Counted from the stretch's first letter, positions 48,684 to 62,944 are shown. The stretch is 64,000 nucleotides of DNA from Phoenix dactylifera (GCF_009389715.1 NC_052392.1:39475668-39539667); one strand, 5' to 3'. Numbers and translations are program-made. Notes: a model not told the origin generated them from the sequence alone.

Positions 48684-51600
48684 CACAGGTCGAGGACCTA
48701 ACCAGTCAAAACAGAACAATACCGTCAATCTATACAAGGGTGTTGCTAGGCCTTGGTATTTCTCTCCAAATTTCATTAATCAAAGCCTGCAAATTCAGAA
48801 ACACAATGAAGGTAGATATTTTGAAGATCAGTAATGTTTATGAAAAACATATAGCCTCTCCTATTAATAAGAAAAAGAAACAGGTCCAGTGCAGAGAAAC
48901 CAGTGTATGATTTAATGAATTTTGAAGCATTTGGCTTCCAAAGAGTTCAACAGTAAGTTGTACCCGTGAATTGTAGCCAATTCCTTGCTTTCTGGTATAT
49001 GTTTAATTAATTAAGAAGCTGGTACAGACAAAAAAGTAGGAAATTAATATGTTGAAGGTTGCAGAATTGACGGAAAGAAAGCATTACAAGACAATTTTCT
49101 ATGCATGTTTGATGGGCCAAGGAATTTTAGAAAAGCATTCATATGTTGATCTGAAAGAAGAAAATCATCGCGATGTCAATACTATGAGAGCACAGATCAC
49201 TGGCTGGTGCAAGATCCTTATGAGTCCAGTGAGACCTTTCTCAAGTTTGCCGAAAAATCTATATCTTTCATCCAGCAGATGAATACCATTAATTTCCTAC
49301 TAATTGGCAAAACAACTTTTCAAGCAAACACATGTGAAGGTCACAAAATTGCAATCTCTTTTTACTACATTTCTCACTCAAGCTTAGATATCTGCAACCC
49401 ATGGGGATTGATGGAAGAGGATCAAGATTAAGAGGATTGAAAGATCTTATCATACTTTTTGAGATTTTTCTGAACTATTTGGGGAGGAAGTCCAGGTCAA
49501 ATTAAAAGATAATGTGCTTATTTGCACATCATCACTTTGCTTCAGAGTTGCTGATCACATGGGTGTTTGACAAGTCCTATTTTCAGTATTAGTCCTAAGT
49601 TTCACAGAAGTTTATTTTATGGGTCCGAATATGAGGAGCCCTTAATGATCCAAGAAAAATAACTTCTTACTGGACTTCAGTTAATCATAAGCCAAGTTTG
49701 AAAGTTCAGATGACCATACATATACCTTCTATATCATACTCATTAAGGTATCCTATACAGTCACTAAGGCTCTGCAAGATCCTCCATGAAACCAGGACTT
49801 GTCAGAGTTACTTCATTATGAAAGCATGATCAGGAAGAAGCCAAGTTGTAATTCAAAATGGAGAAACTTAATCAGTCTATAGAGATGGGAAAGCCAGCTC
49901 TCCTCGGTTTTTTTCATTTTTTTTTTCAGAAAAGCATCTTTTTATTACTTTAAGGTACCTGAGAAGGTTCTATCAAAAATAAAGGTACCTGTGAAAGTAC
50001 TGCTATAATTTCTTGTTGACAATACTGCAACAAGTAGCTGGATAGTCCTTGTTAATTTTCTAGCCTTTTTCACACCATCTGTACTTGTGTGAAAAAACCT
50101 CAATGCTTATGTAGCATCAGTTTCCCACTCTTTCCATTCTCCTCCAACTCTTCAATGATTCCTCAGAATTTGCTGATATATTAGCAACAGTGAGGCTTCT
50201 CTCCATTGTTCAGCATTTTCAATAGAGTAATGCTCAACACATTAGAATGAAAAGGAAAGAGCCTCTCAGGACTTGGAGAATCCTAATTCAGAAACAGATT
50301 AGATGAGGGCAATGCACATTATATGGCACAGGAGTTTCATACAGTTGCGGGCTTAAATGAAAAAATGATGATAGAAACATCACATTTCTGCTTGATAGAA
50401 TGACATAAAAGACAGGACAGGATTCCAAATGAAAGGTAAGCAACATGAAGCCAAAGAACTAGGCAAAATAGGACATTTGGAATATGTCCACGAGGATTAC
50501 AAGCTTAGCTTAACAAGTGAAAGAGATCTATGGCATTATGCTTAGTGTTTTTAGGAACGGCGACAAGGAATTCTGATATTTGCAATTCATAAGATGCGGG
50601 CATTAGTATTTGAATAATGTCATTCTACCGAAATACAGATATACCGAATGACGTGCATCACACTGCCACCCACCAACCTATATATATAGATAAACACATG
50701 CACGCACTAAAGAATTCCTATTTTTAGCTTTTTCACAGGTCGCCTTAAGTTACTTAACAGAGAGCATTGGATGCTACATCACTAACTAATATAGTAAAAT
50801 GCATTATATAAATGATGCACTTGTAGTAATATTGAATTACTATCCAGATTATTTACAGAATATGGAAAGTTGAATACAAATTTCTAAAGGAAACATATTA
50901 AAAGTTTTCTTTTTAGACTTGTACTGATAAGCGCAGCAAGACAAATAAGCAAATTGAACACTTCCATTCAGGACTGCAATGAAAGCGACAAAATGATGTG
51001 AACCAATACTAGCTCACTTGCTGAAAAGACTCAGCTTTGGCAAGATAACTAAATCTTATTGCCCTAATTTCATCCAGAAACTAAAGCACTTGTTCATGTA
51101 ATCAGAAATGTGTCTCTAGAGCAACCAAAATTATACTTAACACTAAGAATATTAATTGTAGTAAGCTTACACGAAACTCTTGCAAGTCATTGAACCACCC
51201 ACGGTAGTTCACATCATCAGCTAAGAGAAGAACTCAGATCAGTGATCAATCTTTTAGAATAAACTACAAAAAGACAAACGCTAAAATACCTAGCAATTAT
51301 GTCATCACAAAGCACAAGTGTGAGACAAATCAGTGTGCCGACATTGTCACTTACCCCACAATTGCCCTTCCTAGTAGCAATATGCAATGGTCTGTTCCCC
51401 TTGTTATCTTCCAAATGAATTATTGACTTATCAGGCTTCAGCAGTTCTTGCACTATTTCGACATTTTGGCCTTTCACAGCCATGTGAAATGCTGTCTGCC
51501 CCTTCTTGTCTATTCTGAAAACAATGCTGGGGTCCTTATTTAAAAGGGATTTTACCACTTCTACATGGCCCATCCTTGCAGCTGAATGAAGAACAGTTTT

Positions 51601-54600
51601 TCCATTATTTCGTGCAATTTTGGCAAGGCTAGCATCTGTTTCTAGCAGAAGATTGACGACATCCAGATGGCCTTGAGTGGCGGCAGTGTCTAAGGCTGTA
51701 GAATTCAATAAATTTGTAGTCATAGCCAGTGCGGGGAAAAAATGCAACAGCTCTTTCAAAACTTCTGCAAAAGTCAAGCAAACCAAAGAGAGAATCAAAT
51801 TTACAAATCGTCATAAGAGCACAACCAACATAATACAGTACAGAATCATAAACAGTCATAAAGTCCGACAGACTAATATCTAAAATTTTACATTTCAACA
51901 TTTAGGGAGTATGAACAAATATTTTCTTTTTCAAAAGAATCAGATGGAACCATGGAAAGAAAACTTTCAGAGTTTGAGATACAGACATATTGTTCTTGGG
52001 ATGTGGAAATCTATTAAGTGACAGGCTATTAAATTAAGCCACACTTCAAATAGTGCAGAGCACAACAAGAAATACATCCAGTAAAAACTTTTATCTGTGT
52101 TCACATTTTGTTAATAAAAAATGGAACAAAGAAATGACTATTGATAACTATATTCAGGGTATAAGAGAGGTGACCCATGCTTCAAAATGGTAATCATCAC
52201 CAATTCCTCTTTTTATTCCATAATGAGAAAGTAAACAATGCATCAGTATGCTGTCCAAATTTGAAACCTTCCATCTTTATTTGAGTTTGTATGTACATTG
52301 TACATAACATGCAAATAAGTTCTAACAATACAAACTATAGCACAGTATAATATCTTACTTACAGGTTCTCAGTCATTCTTAACCATACGTATCTGGCGAT
52401 ACATTTAACTTAGATAAAATATCAACTGTGAAACTACTTGGTGCATCCTCTGGCCATCAGAGCAGGGGCTGCCATCCCAAGATCTTAAAGAGATCGTTTC
52501 AGATGTATTATCAGAAATCTCTACAATTATTTTACAACTTCTCAAATGTTGAATTGCATGTATAGGACATTTTCCTCCAACATCCAGTATTGACAAGCTA
52601 CTTCCACAACCTAACAATCTTGCTATGTGTTGGCTTTTGCTTAAAAGTTATCAGGACCAGTCTCAAACAGAGAATTCATTTTGTATTCCTTGGGTGGGTC
52701 TTCTAGAAATCTTTTTGATTTTGCCCCTCTAGCTCTCAAATCATCCTTTATTTTTTTTAAGAAAAAAGTGAATTGTAGATCACTCCCTCCAGGAACTTAA
52801 TCAGATACTTGAATTAATTTATGTTGGGATATTTGCTACACCATCTACTCTAACAAGTGTGTCCATCTGTGCCAAATCTCTGACTTCTTTAAAGTGTTCC
52901 CATTAACTTTCTAGTCTATTGAGCTTCACTCATTTTATTTTCCATTAAAAGCCTCCAACAGATTAAATCAAGCCAATAATATTGCCTTAATGTCTCCCAT
53001 ATCAGCTTTATTCCTTCATTTTTGAGGATTTCTTTTCAATAGAACCTTGTTAGGCCATGTTTTTCTTTTTTTTACTTCTCTTATATTTCGAGCATTTTTG
53101 TTGTCTCATATTTCTCACCCTTACAGCTGTAGTCAAGGATTGAAGTCCTGGTACTAGTACCCAATTCAGATTGCACTCGGGTTGGCCTGCTATCAAGACA
53201 AACTGAGATGGAACTGCTGACCATTAACAGCAAAAATAAATAGAAATGAATTTAAAAATAATTGCATCTCATGATGCCAAGCATCCCAAGTGTCAGGACA
53301 CAACCATTATAGTCCATCCTGGACGGTGCTAACTGGAACAGTCAAGACCTCTCAATCGCGGTGTCCATGTGCATCCTAGGTACTGTTCTATCGTCAAAAT
53401 GATACAGAAATGGCAGGATGTACCAGCACCCAAATCTTTATTTATAGCGGTTAATTAAGTTCTTTAATCAAATTCTAAACATGTTATTCTTCTTTATCTC
53501 CATATGTTACATTTGGACAGATCAAGGTCTGCCTTTCATCCATCAATTGGATTTTTTGAACTTCATGTCCACATTCAAAGTGGTGTCATTTAATCTTTAA
53601 TAAGTCAATTCCCCTTCTCTTGATGACTTGCCTCCTTTTGATCAACTTTGTCCAGGTCTGGGAATTTTAGGGAACCTGCATCTATTTCAAAGGATCCACA
53701 TCTTGTAGTCACCTGCTAGGCCTTGCCAACTTCACTTTGAGTTAACCGCACCTTCTGCTACAATGCTAGGTTAGTGCTCTCTCTATTCCCCCTCTCCTCT
53801 CCTTCTGTCCCCTTCTCTCAGAGTGTTTAGTTCAGTCTAGGCTTACATTGTTGAATGTGGTGCAACATTTCTTGCATTTTGGGTGTTTAAGTCATTTCAC
53901 ATTTCTGTTTTTCATCCTTAAAAATTATTTTTCACCTTACCCTTTAGCTGGATAAGAAGGTTATCATCTCATCTTGCTCATTCCAGGTTATGTTTGTTAT
54001 TTCAGCAAGTTTATTTCCTAAAGATGTTCTCTTACTAGAAGCATATTAATCTACTTCCTCTCATATGATCATCAGCTCACCAGCATAGATTCACACATTT
54101 TTTTGCTATTCAAACTAGAGCTTCTTTTAAATGTCCCATCACTTTTGTTGTTATGCATCACTCTGTGGTTAACAATGACCATTGTAGTTTCCCTTGGAAC
54201 CTTTCATCTTGTTCCTGATGTTTCCTTGCCACTATTTTTACATAATTTTAGCATGCTTTTTAGTTGCTTTAGTACCTTCCATGTGCTGATGCCACGTTCA
54301 TGTCCCCTGATTCGTGCCTTTCATCCTCAAGCAGAACATTACTTCATCTTTCTAGACTGACCACATCTTATTTAGATATTTTACCCTATTTTGTGCCAGT
54401 ACCTTTTATAAGTTCTCCTTGTGCACCAGCAAATCTTTAATCTCTCTCTCTCTCTCCGTGCATTTTAATATCCTGATAAGGCAGCTAACACCTTCTGGTT
54501 AACTCAGTGAGAATTCTCAACAAATCTACATAGTACTGTAAAATATCACAATGTATTCATGAGAGGATCAATAGAAAGTGAGCAAGCAGAAACATCACAA

Positions 54601-55333
54601 AATTAAGCAACAAAGAAACTGCTTATTGTCAAAGAAAACATTTACAACAACACATACATTGATTGTCAAATATAAAAATTCAGGCCATCTTATCCAATAT
54701 CATCTTACAAGACAAAAAGAGATGGTGAATTCGATCATTTTAAAATCATAGCACCAATAACTATGCCAGGTTCCAGATTTCATAATATTGGTCATAAATT
54801 GACATTTGTTTTGACACTATGTAGTAAAACAGAAACAGAAAGAAGCAAATGTAGTTAATCTGTGAGATCAATAGATTACCCAGATGGCCCTGCTTAGCAG
54901 CAATATGAAGTGCATCAAAGCTGTTATTGGCCTTGGTGTTAGCTGATTGAAAGTCTGATACTTTCAATATCTCCCGAACAACCTCAACATGACCCTTCTC
55001 TGCAGCAACATACAACGCCGTCTCCCCATCTTGGTTCTGCTTGGAAATCAATTCTTTCAAATGGCTCTCACCGCAATCAGAAAGAATCCTCTGAACATGC
55101 ACCGCATTGCCAGCTCTAGAAGCCAGATGCAATGGTGTATCCCCTCGCTTCCCAGGGCTATCCTTGTTCCTCCTCTCCTTGAAGCTCTGCTGTTTATCCA
55201 TGGACCCCAACCGACCGCTCTTTTGTTTCTCAAGCGATCCCATCCGAAAGCTCTTTTGTTTCTCCATAGCTCCCAGCCGAAAGCTCTGCAATTTCTCGAA
55301 TGCTCCAAGACGAAAGCTTTGCTGTTTCTCCAT
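46472..55333 (-). CDS. Ankyrin repeat, PGG-domain membrane protein (At5g02620-like)
   Basis: Three exons, 54880-55333, 51355-51764 and 46472-47344, join in phase to 578 aa. I chose the ATG at 55333; the frame is open further upstream without another ATG. Residues 2-51 are an 11-residue tandem repeat (EKQQSFRLGAF type, about four and a half units). About eight ankyrin repeats follow (about 63-325), including GDTPLHLASRAGN, GETALYVAAEKGH, GKTVLHSAARMGH and GNRPLHIATRKGN. A coiled, basic linker precedes the PGG domain (NAINSNTVVAVLIATVAFAA, then FTVPGQF) with four membrane segments near 396-413, 439-462, 483-503 and 509-535. The C-terminus EYKKLYAI matches the family. Relatives (ITN1, ACD6) act in stress and defence signalling at membranes; the role of this member is not established. 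Introns are 4.0 and 3.1 kb and hold an AG microsatellite but no gene that I can see. Confidence 0.92.
48637..48680. repeat. (AG)22 microsatellite in ankyrin-gene intron
   Basis: A perfect AG run in the 4.0-kb second intron of the ankyrin gene. The remaining intron sequence is AT-rich, with no supported gene. Confidence 0.95.
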
Positions 55334-56777
55334 CTCCACAGTTAAATAGATCTTGGATAAAAGAATTTCCTTTTCCTTCCCTCTTCTATTCTATAACTTT
55401 CTAATCCATAATTTTACTCATGCCAAGCATCTCACCCAGAAACTGCGGCCAGCAAAATCTCAGTTTTGACTGGGAACAAGTTTTCCCCTAAAGTTATCAC
55501 TGATTGGGTGGTCCTAGATCCCACGCACTAGCGAAGGATTAGAACCCATAAGCAGCTGCCTGGGGCTAAAGAACCGAGATTTTCAACTATATAGAGAAGA
55601 GGAAGAAAATAAATTGATGTGAACCCTCCAAGGCCTTTTAATTCATCTCCCTGTTACCCCGATTCAGAGCTCGGAAACAGTGGTTTAGCCAAGAATATAA
55701 CCCAGAAAATCCTCCCGATCAGCAAATTAGTGGGGGAACCCCTCTTCCCGCACTTCCCAGAGTCCAAAATCCTTCTGAAAATACCTCCTTTCTTCCTCCT
55801 CCGAAAGCAAAACCTAACTCACGATCTCCAGAAAGCCAAACACAAGAAGGCACCAAAAAAAGACAAGATTTCGAAGAAAAGTCAGAAGCAAAAGCCCACT
55901 TCTTCATCCACAAAAAAACCCAACTTAATCTCGGCAAAACCACCAGCTGCAAAAACCCAGAAATCCAAAACACCCACTAATCTAATCACAGTTATCAAGA
56001 ATCGAGAAAAGGAGGTACCTCTATGTCCGAAATCCAACACATACCAGTGCTCAAAATCCCACCTTTTTCCGATCTCCCCCACGCCACCCGAGCCCCCGTT
56101 CTTCTCCGATCCCAGAAAAGCTTAAAATCGGAAGGGCGACAGGGCTCAACTCCTGGTTGGCGACCCCAAGGCCCCTTTTTTCTTTTGCAACTTTTTACAA
56201 AAGCACTGTCCTCGGGTAGCTACGCCGCTCGTTTTCCACAAGAAAATGGATTCCTCATCTCCAATGGCAATAATCTCTCTCTCCCCCACGATAAAACTCC
56301 CCCGCACGTACCTCCCGGTCCGGGCCTCCTGGTCCTGTGGGATGCGTCCAAGGTTAGGCGGCTAAAAAAGTGTGGTGGTGGTGGGAGAGCGAGAGAATGG
56401 TGGGGACAGCGCAGACACAACAGTCCAAGAAAGCAGTGCGCAAAGATTCCAAGGTCGAGGAAGGTGGCCTCCTCCCAATGTGACGAACAAAAATCTTACA
56501 GCTTCCACAGCGTTCTCCATCAAAGGACACGTCCGCCTTTTCGCGCATCTCGAGGCTAGCGGAACCGCATTCTCCTTTCGTCTCCCCAAAAACTCACCTT
56601 GCTCTCTCCTTCCTCTTCCGGCCACCCCACCACCATTGCCGACTGCCGAGGTGGCTCCACCATGCCGTCGCCGACACCACCTCCCGCTTACCATCGCCGG
56701 CGTCCCGTACTTCAATACAGAGAGACCTTCAAATCTTCCACCACCATACTCCATCGCCTCTCGGATAAGCCCTTCTA

Positions 56778-57245
56778 ATTTTTTTTTTTTTTCGCCCGAG
56801 GCAGCTCTCCATTCTCGGCCCATATGGTACTATTCGTATGGCTGGCCACATAGACAGCTACCCAATCTGCAGCTTCATTAGCTTCAAAAAAAATATTTAG
56901 CCTGAAAGACACTCTATCCTTTGTTATGGCCCATATCCTTAGATCCTCCTGGATCTAGCTGGTCACCGTGACCAAGTCACCCTTCAAGATAACTAAGCGA
57001 GCTCGCAATTTTAGTCGAGCATGTCAGAGGCCTGCCCAAGCGGCTCTAAACTCTGCACTAGAAATCGAAACATCGAATAGCTGACTACTATCTTGATGTT
57101 TGGGTCCATCATGATAATAAATTCTGCGCCACCCCGCGTAAGTCCGCCCAAGAGAGCATGATCTCGTCATCAGGCATGGCCTTGACTTCTTGGCTTCGTT
57201 AGTTCTGGAACGGTGGTACATCATTGCGAGGCTTTGCACCATTGT
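56778..57245 (-). pseudogene. LINE 3' end with RNase H-like relic and A-tail
   Basis: On the minus strand broken frames encode RNase H pieces: SSAEFRAAWAGL near 57025-57060, then LVILKGDLVTVTS, a stop, and IQEDLRIWAI near 56930-56985, and FEANEAADWVA near 56850-56895. An A-run (T-run about 56778-56791) follows. Frame changes and stops show it is dead. It is the fourth such relic in the window. Confidence 0.6.
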
Positions 57246-58419
57246 TTTACGCAATTGTAAGTAGACTTCTATGGTCTTGTACCTTTTGACGCACGTGAGA
57301 GGTATCCAATACCTTACTTTTATTATTTCAAATGGATTTCATATGAAAGTTTCACTTAATTATTTGATTTTTCAAGAAAATATCTTTTTTTAAAATAATA
57401 GACATTTAGGGGACATCCAATGATTTTATCCATTGATTTGATGTCTCGGGCTTAGACTTAATAGCAAAATAGTTCGTGAATAGCTGGATATGTATCATTT
57501 TGTAAGAGAATAACTCAATTTTGGCGAAATCGATAATTAGGTACTTCAATGCACATAGGAGCAAATTGAGAGCCACCACTTATCTATGTTGACTTATAAT
57601 GGTAAGACCACTAAAAGGGGCTAGTCGAAACATGATTTGCGTGTGGGGTAGAGAGTTTTAAATGATGATTGATGATGATAGTGAAGACTTAGTGGGAAGA
57701 GATTATAGGTGCTTTTCTTACATCCTCTTTTTCTTTTTATTTTTTATTTGAGGTGAAGGGAGGCTGAAGGGCCACACAGATATTTTATCAAGTATAAGAG
57801 AAAAGAAGTCTAAAGATTTTTTTTTAATGTTATCAATCTAATATATTATTTATTTGTTGACTCTAGAAGGTGGGAGATCTATTAGAGCATGAACACAACG
57901 ATATATGCAATCAAGGTCAAAAATATCAAAGCGACTCGCTAAATTTCTTATTGATTTTTATTGATTTTATAGTTCAATACTTTGGATGACTTGCGAGTTA
58001 GTAATATAAGAGCAAGAAATAAATAAAGCTTGATAATACTTAAGACAAAATTGTGTACAGAATATATTAAATTTTAAATATAATAATTCCATAAAATATA
58101 CAGTAATCATTATATTACTTAATTTAAGTATCACACACACATGAATTATTCTTAAAGGCTAATTTTCATTTAACTGACCTGAATGAACTAGTGGTCCACC
58201 AACCAACTTGGTTGATTTTTTTTATATAAATCTATCAACAAGCCTACCAAATGGATCATTATGTTACATCAGCATCATTTAGATGCTTTAACTCACATGT
58301 TCTTTCTTACCAAAAAAAATCACAATCTTTGTAGAATTAGCAAATCAAATCAAAAAGTCAATTCATAAAGCATGAGAAATGACATAAGCTTTATTTTTGA
58401 GAAAAAATCTCCTACCTCA

Positions 58420-58850
58420 TAAGAGGACCCCCACGGACATATATTTAGTCCCATATCAATTATTCGCTAGGTAAATCTTGGCTACTTATATAGAATCAAG
58501 GAATCCCAATAATATCTTTTGGCTAATCTTTTTGAGTGAGATACTAGATTGTTATAAATGGTATCAGAGCAGATCCAGCCCATAACTTATGTGGACTAGA
58601 AGACATTACAGCATAGATCCATTAGGGTTGACCATGGGCCCATCATAGTGCTTATAATTAGATTTGAATAGATTTGAACCCTTAACATAACAAGAACGTT
58701 AAGGTTTAAACGGGAGGAGTATGTGAGGATCCGTGCGGGCGTATGTTTAGTCCCACATCAGTTATTTATTAGGTGAATTTTGGGTACAACAAATAAATCC
58801 AAATAATATCTTCTGGCTAGTCTTTTTGAGTGAGATACCGGATTGTTGCA
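58420..58850 (+). mobile_element. TRIM (miniature LTR retrotransposon)
   Basis: Two similar short LTRs lie in direct order, 58420 to about 58556 and 58722-58850. Both contain GGAYCC..., TTTAGTCCCAYATCARTTAT and CTTTTTGAGTGAGATAC. Just after the first is TGGTATCAGAGC (58559-58570), the initiator-Met tRNA primer site. Just before the second is a purine tract (CGGGAGGAG). LTR2 has TG...CA borders. Flanks CCTCA (58415-58419) and TCTCA (58851-58855) match at four of five bases. The internal part is about 165 bp and non-coding. Confidence 0.85.
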
Positions 58851-59289
58851 TCTCAAGGTCCTTCACATTTCCTCCACCATTTGTTTTGTTCAAATAACGT
58901 CACTCCCTACCATTAAATCCATAGGATACTGCTTCTTTATATGATCATACAAACTTAGGGTAGTTAGCTGTGCACAAGGCCATTTTTAAAATCCATCCCA
59001 ACGTGAGCTTTCTTATAAAATTTTGATTTGGAAGACTAATCAAACACTGGACTTACTGAACTGCTTCTTATTTATTAGATAAATGCCTTGTTCCAATAAT
59101 TTTGTCTATTTATCATCGACAAATAGATAAAAAGAATGGACAAATAGTTATATGCAGTATAGCTATCTTATCCACTGTCCGCCATGAGCAACCTTCACGT
59201 TGGTCAAAATAGCACGATATTTATGCTTGTAGTTTGCTTCCAACCCTTTGCTTGCAAGACTTTTTCTCTGTTCCCATCTGCCAATGAGA

Positions 59290-59450
<161 letters not shown>

Positions 59451-60398
59451 ACGAAAAAATAATTAGGCAAAGAGCGAGCTAGAATGGTCCAAAAGATTAC
59501 AAGTCTCCCTCTAGTCTCAATGTTTGGCTTAAATTGCTATCACATACAGGTGACCGTTAAATGTGCAGGCTTAAATTGAAGGATCCTTAATTGTTTATGA
59601 AAAAAATTAGAAAAATGTTATTATCTCTTATAAAATTGGATCCAATTTTTTTGTTAGCAAGGCTTCGCAAATGTGTCAGTCCACATGTTGCAATTCGGAC
59701 TTAATAACACTAGTAGTTATTACTAAATTGTGATTCAAGGGCTAACACTGGCTGTTGTAACATCATGATTCCATTTTGAAAAAGAAATAAAGAAATCGAT
59801 CAATGGTTGGAGTGGCCAAATTAGAGCCATTATCTCAGATATAGCTGAGACTGATGGTTTTGGAGGGGGCTGGCACGGCCAGATATTGATATTAAGCTGA
59901 AACCTACAGCTCTTTCGCATATAATTAATGGCTAACCTCAAATCCCTAGCAGAATCTACGATAAGTACGATATTTTCTACTGTTGCTTGTAAGATTTCTA
60001 ATTGTATTAATTAGGTAATAAAACTAAACAAAATAGGATCGAGGGAACTATATGCCATTTGAGATTAGAGACATGTTCATGATGATCAGGTAACTCTCCA
60101 TGCTCGGCTGCCCACGGCTTGCTAAACCTAGGGCATGCTTTAGATGATGTGAATCAACATTGGGTTATGTTTATTGAGCCTCGATGCGCACCAGAAATAT
60201 TTCAATTTCTTTTTTTAGTTAAGATAGATTAAGTTCAATAACGTATTTATGCTATCAGGTAATTCTAAGATTTCATGTGATAATGGAAGAGACTACACAT
60301 GCATATGAGATTAGAGGAGGAATTAATAGTTTTACATATCAAATAACTATCTCGTGCCACAACATATTAATCTCGGTAATTTTGCGACTCAAGAGCGA

Positions 60399-62805
60399 TC
60401 ATAAACAACTCGGTGGCACAACAAAACCAGAGGTAGTGCCATCGGCGTGATTACAAGATGCTTCTGCTGGCTGGTTCTCATAGGTGAGCTTGATGTCTTG
60501 CAGCTCAATTCCACTGCATGGATTGCTTGCACTGCAGTCAAAGTTCATGGCCACTTGTGATGCAGATGATCCTTGGATATCAGTGTATGTCACCTCACTT
60601 ATCTTCACGCCAGAACTCTACCCAAAACAAAAGAACATAAAAGCTTAATAATTTTGTAGTAAAACAGACTTTTAATTTTAATTGAAAAATTTACGAGTAC
60701 CATCAACTATCTCTTATTATAGTCCACTCAATCTTGGCCAATGACCCGTTACGCTCTAGAGTCCAATGCATGATGAATAGCCTTGTAGTTGTAAAATGAA
60801 ACAATTGACAACAGCCCAAGCCCATGTTTGCAGTTGGGCTTTGCTAATCTCGGCCCATTACAGTGCTAGAATTGATTTTTTGCAATATTGTTCCATGATT
60901 TTTACTCTCTCTCTCTCTCTCTTATATACGCACAGAAGAGTGTGCATGCATGCATGCGCACAAATTTATATATGTTCTCAATATTGGATGCTGGTTTTAT
61001 CTATTTTAGGGGAAGTCCCGGATTCAAAGTTGTGGATATATGCTGTGAATTGGTTTTAGCCCAAAACATGACATCGATTACCATTGGATCACTCCTCATG
61101 CAGGTCTAAAAGCAATTCTAACTTCTTGATTTATCTATCTGCATAGATCTCGAAGTAACCAATATGCGATCCAAAGATGGATTCATATATAAAGAGTAAT
61201 GCTAGAGGGACAAGTCTAGTGGGGATTATCACACTACATGAATTGGTGCAATTCACCAGCTGGGTCTTGGTGCAAAGCGCCGTCGAAACATTTACTCGAG
61301 ACCAAGATTGAACCCAAAGTATGGTGCCGTTCTCTCCGTTTCCCTAATTCATGGGGGATGACACCAGCCCTAGCATCGCATCAATTTTTTCATCCTCTAC
61401 AAAATGTATTCTTCTTAGCTTTGATTAGCACCCTATAGCATATAATTTCCAAAGTACGCGCTCCCCACTAATGTCCTAATCAACGTAAAAGAAAACCGTT
61501 ACGCTATCCCGTATTTTTGTGCACGCTATTCACGTTAACATATACCAAGGCACATGAATAGTGGAAGCCGCCCCACCTTTATCACATATTTACCCCTTGA
61601 TTTGGACTTAATTTCATTACCTTGTCCGCGCATCCACGGTGGCCGTTGCAGTAATTCTGGTCGATGATTATGGGATTTTGGACATTTTGCATCGTGGCGT
61701 GTTCGAACACCACACCCCTGACGAACCCTTGGCTCGGCCTCCCCCACGTCTTTATCCGCAGCCCGTTCTGCGTTCCCGTGAACACCGCCGTCCTCACCGT
61801 CACGTTCTCCACCCCCTCCTCGTCATACTCCTTCCCCAAGCTCCCGATGCTGCCAGCCACCAGCATCACACGTGTGCACGTACGTCAGAACAACAAAAGA
61901 CTTCCACATGTGCGAAACACAGTACTTAAAGCACCATGGATGCAACATGTAACGCAATGTATTATGATATGCATGCATGCATGTTTCCCTAACCTTATGC
62001 CATGGCCAGGACCGCAGGTGACCTGCTCGATCCATATGTTCGTCGTCCCGGGCCCGATCGAGATGCAGTCGTCGCCGGTCTTGATGCCGGTCCCGGTAAT
62101 CGTCACGTCGGCGGATCCCTGGACGTGGATGCCGTCGGTGTTGGGGCTGCTCCCCGGAGCTGTGATCTTGACACCTTGCACCGTCACCCCCTGGCAGTCG
62201 TCGATCACAATGTGGAACATCTCGCTGTTGATCGACGTCAGCCCACTGATCATGATGTCCTTCGAGCTCTTGAACGCTAAGGACTGCATGAAGAATTCAT
62301 GAATTACTTAGTCGTGGGAAGATGGAGAGAGCAAGAGGTGAAGGCCATCCCACGACGCACGTACCGTTGCGCCATCGGGGCAGCTCCCGCCGGCAGCCTT
62401 GCAGGACCAGAGAGACGAGCCACGACCGTCGATGGTGCCGCCGTGCACCGAGACACCCTCGACTTGAGCAAACACCATCCACTCCCCGACCTTTCCGAGA
62501 CTGTCGTAAGACGGTGCAACGAGGGTCCCGTCGATCTGGAGAGTGATCTTGCTGCTCTTACAGGGGCCACTGAAAGTTATCTGACCCACCAAGAAGAAGC
62601 CCGCAGGTACATGGATGGTCGCCGGCTCCGGCGAGCCGCAGGCAGCATCCCATGCACTAAGGAATGATTTGCTCGAATCCGTCTCGCCGTCCGATTTAGC
62701 GCCAAAGTCTGTGAGGTCGTAGACTGCTGCTTTTACTGATGAGAACAACTGGACGAAGAGTAGTATTAGAACAAGAAGTAAAGAATTGATGATGAGTTGA
62801 GCCAT
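60399..62805 (-). CDS. Polygalacturonase, GH28 family, secreted (exopolygalacturonase-like)
   Basis: The enzyme cleaves galacturonic-acid links in pectin in the cell wall. Four exons, 62365-62805, 61994-62283, 61621-61849 and 60399-60617, join in phase to 392 aa, the usual size. A signal peptide covers about residues 1-26, followed by [13 protein letters not shown]. All four GH28 catalytic motifs are present: NTDG (195-198), the DD pair in GDDC (218-219), GHG (240-242, made across an intron as GHGISIGSLGK) and RIK (275-277). The start ATG at 62805 is followed directly by the hydrophobic leader, and a TATA box lies 132 bp upstream. The compact gene and sequence type resemble pollen-expressed exopolygalacturonases, but tissue use cannot be read from the DNA. 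The donor after exon 2 is GTTAGG, weaker than the others. Intron 3 (60618-61620) carries only a CT tract. Confidence 0.92.
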
Positions 62806-62936
62806 GAGACTCTAGTAATGAGTCTATGAAGGAAGTTATCAGGCTGGAGTTAAGTGGATAGAGGCTAAAGGATCAGTAGAGAGATGCTTGGAGGGAGATG
62901 GATGGTGTCTGGTTGCTTGGTGGGTGGGTGTTTAAG

Positions 62937-62944
62937 TATATATA
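62937..62944 (-). promoter_or_regulatory. TATA box of the polygalacturonase gene
   Basis: TATATATA, in the context CTATATATACTTAAA on the coding strand, lies about 132 bp upstream of the ATG. This leaves room for a transcription start roughly 30 bp downstream and a ~100-base leader. Inferred from position and sequence only. Confidence 0.6.

Noticed and set aside
55619..56823. Open frames of about 150-180 codons upstream of the ankyrin gene
   Set aside because: They overlap on both strands, are low-complexity and show no family motifs. The region is better explained as promoter and 5' UTR sequence, possibly with a leader intron.
58559..58570. TGGTATCAGAGC as part of a tRNA gene
   Set aside because: No tRNA cloverleaf surrounds it; its position just after a short LTR marks it as the primer-binding site of a TRIM.
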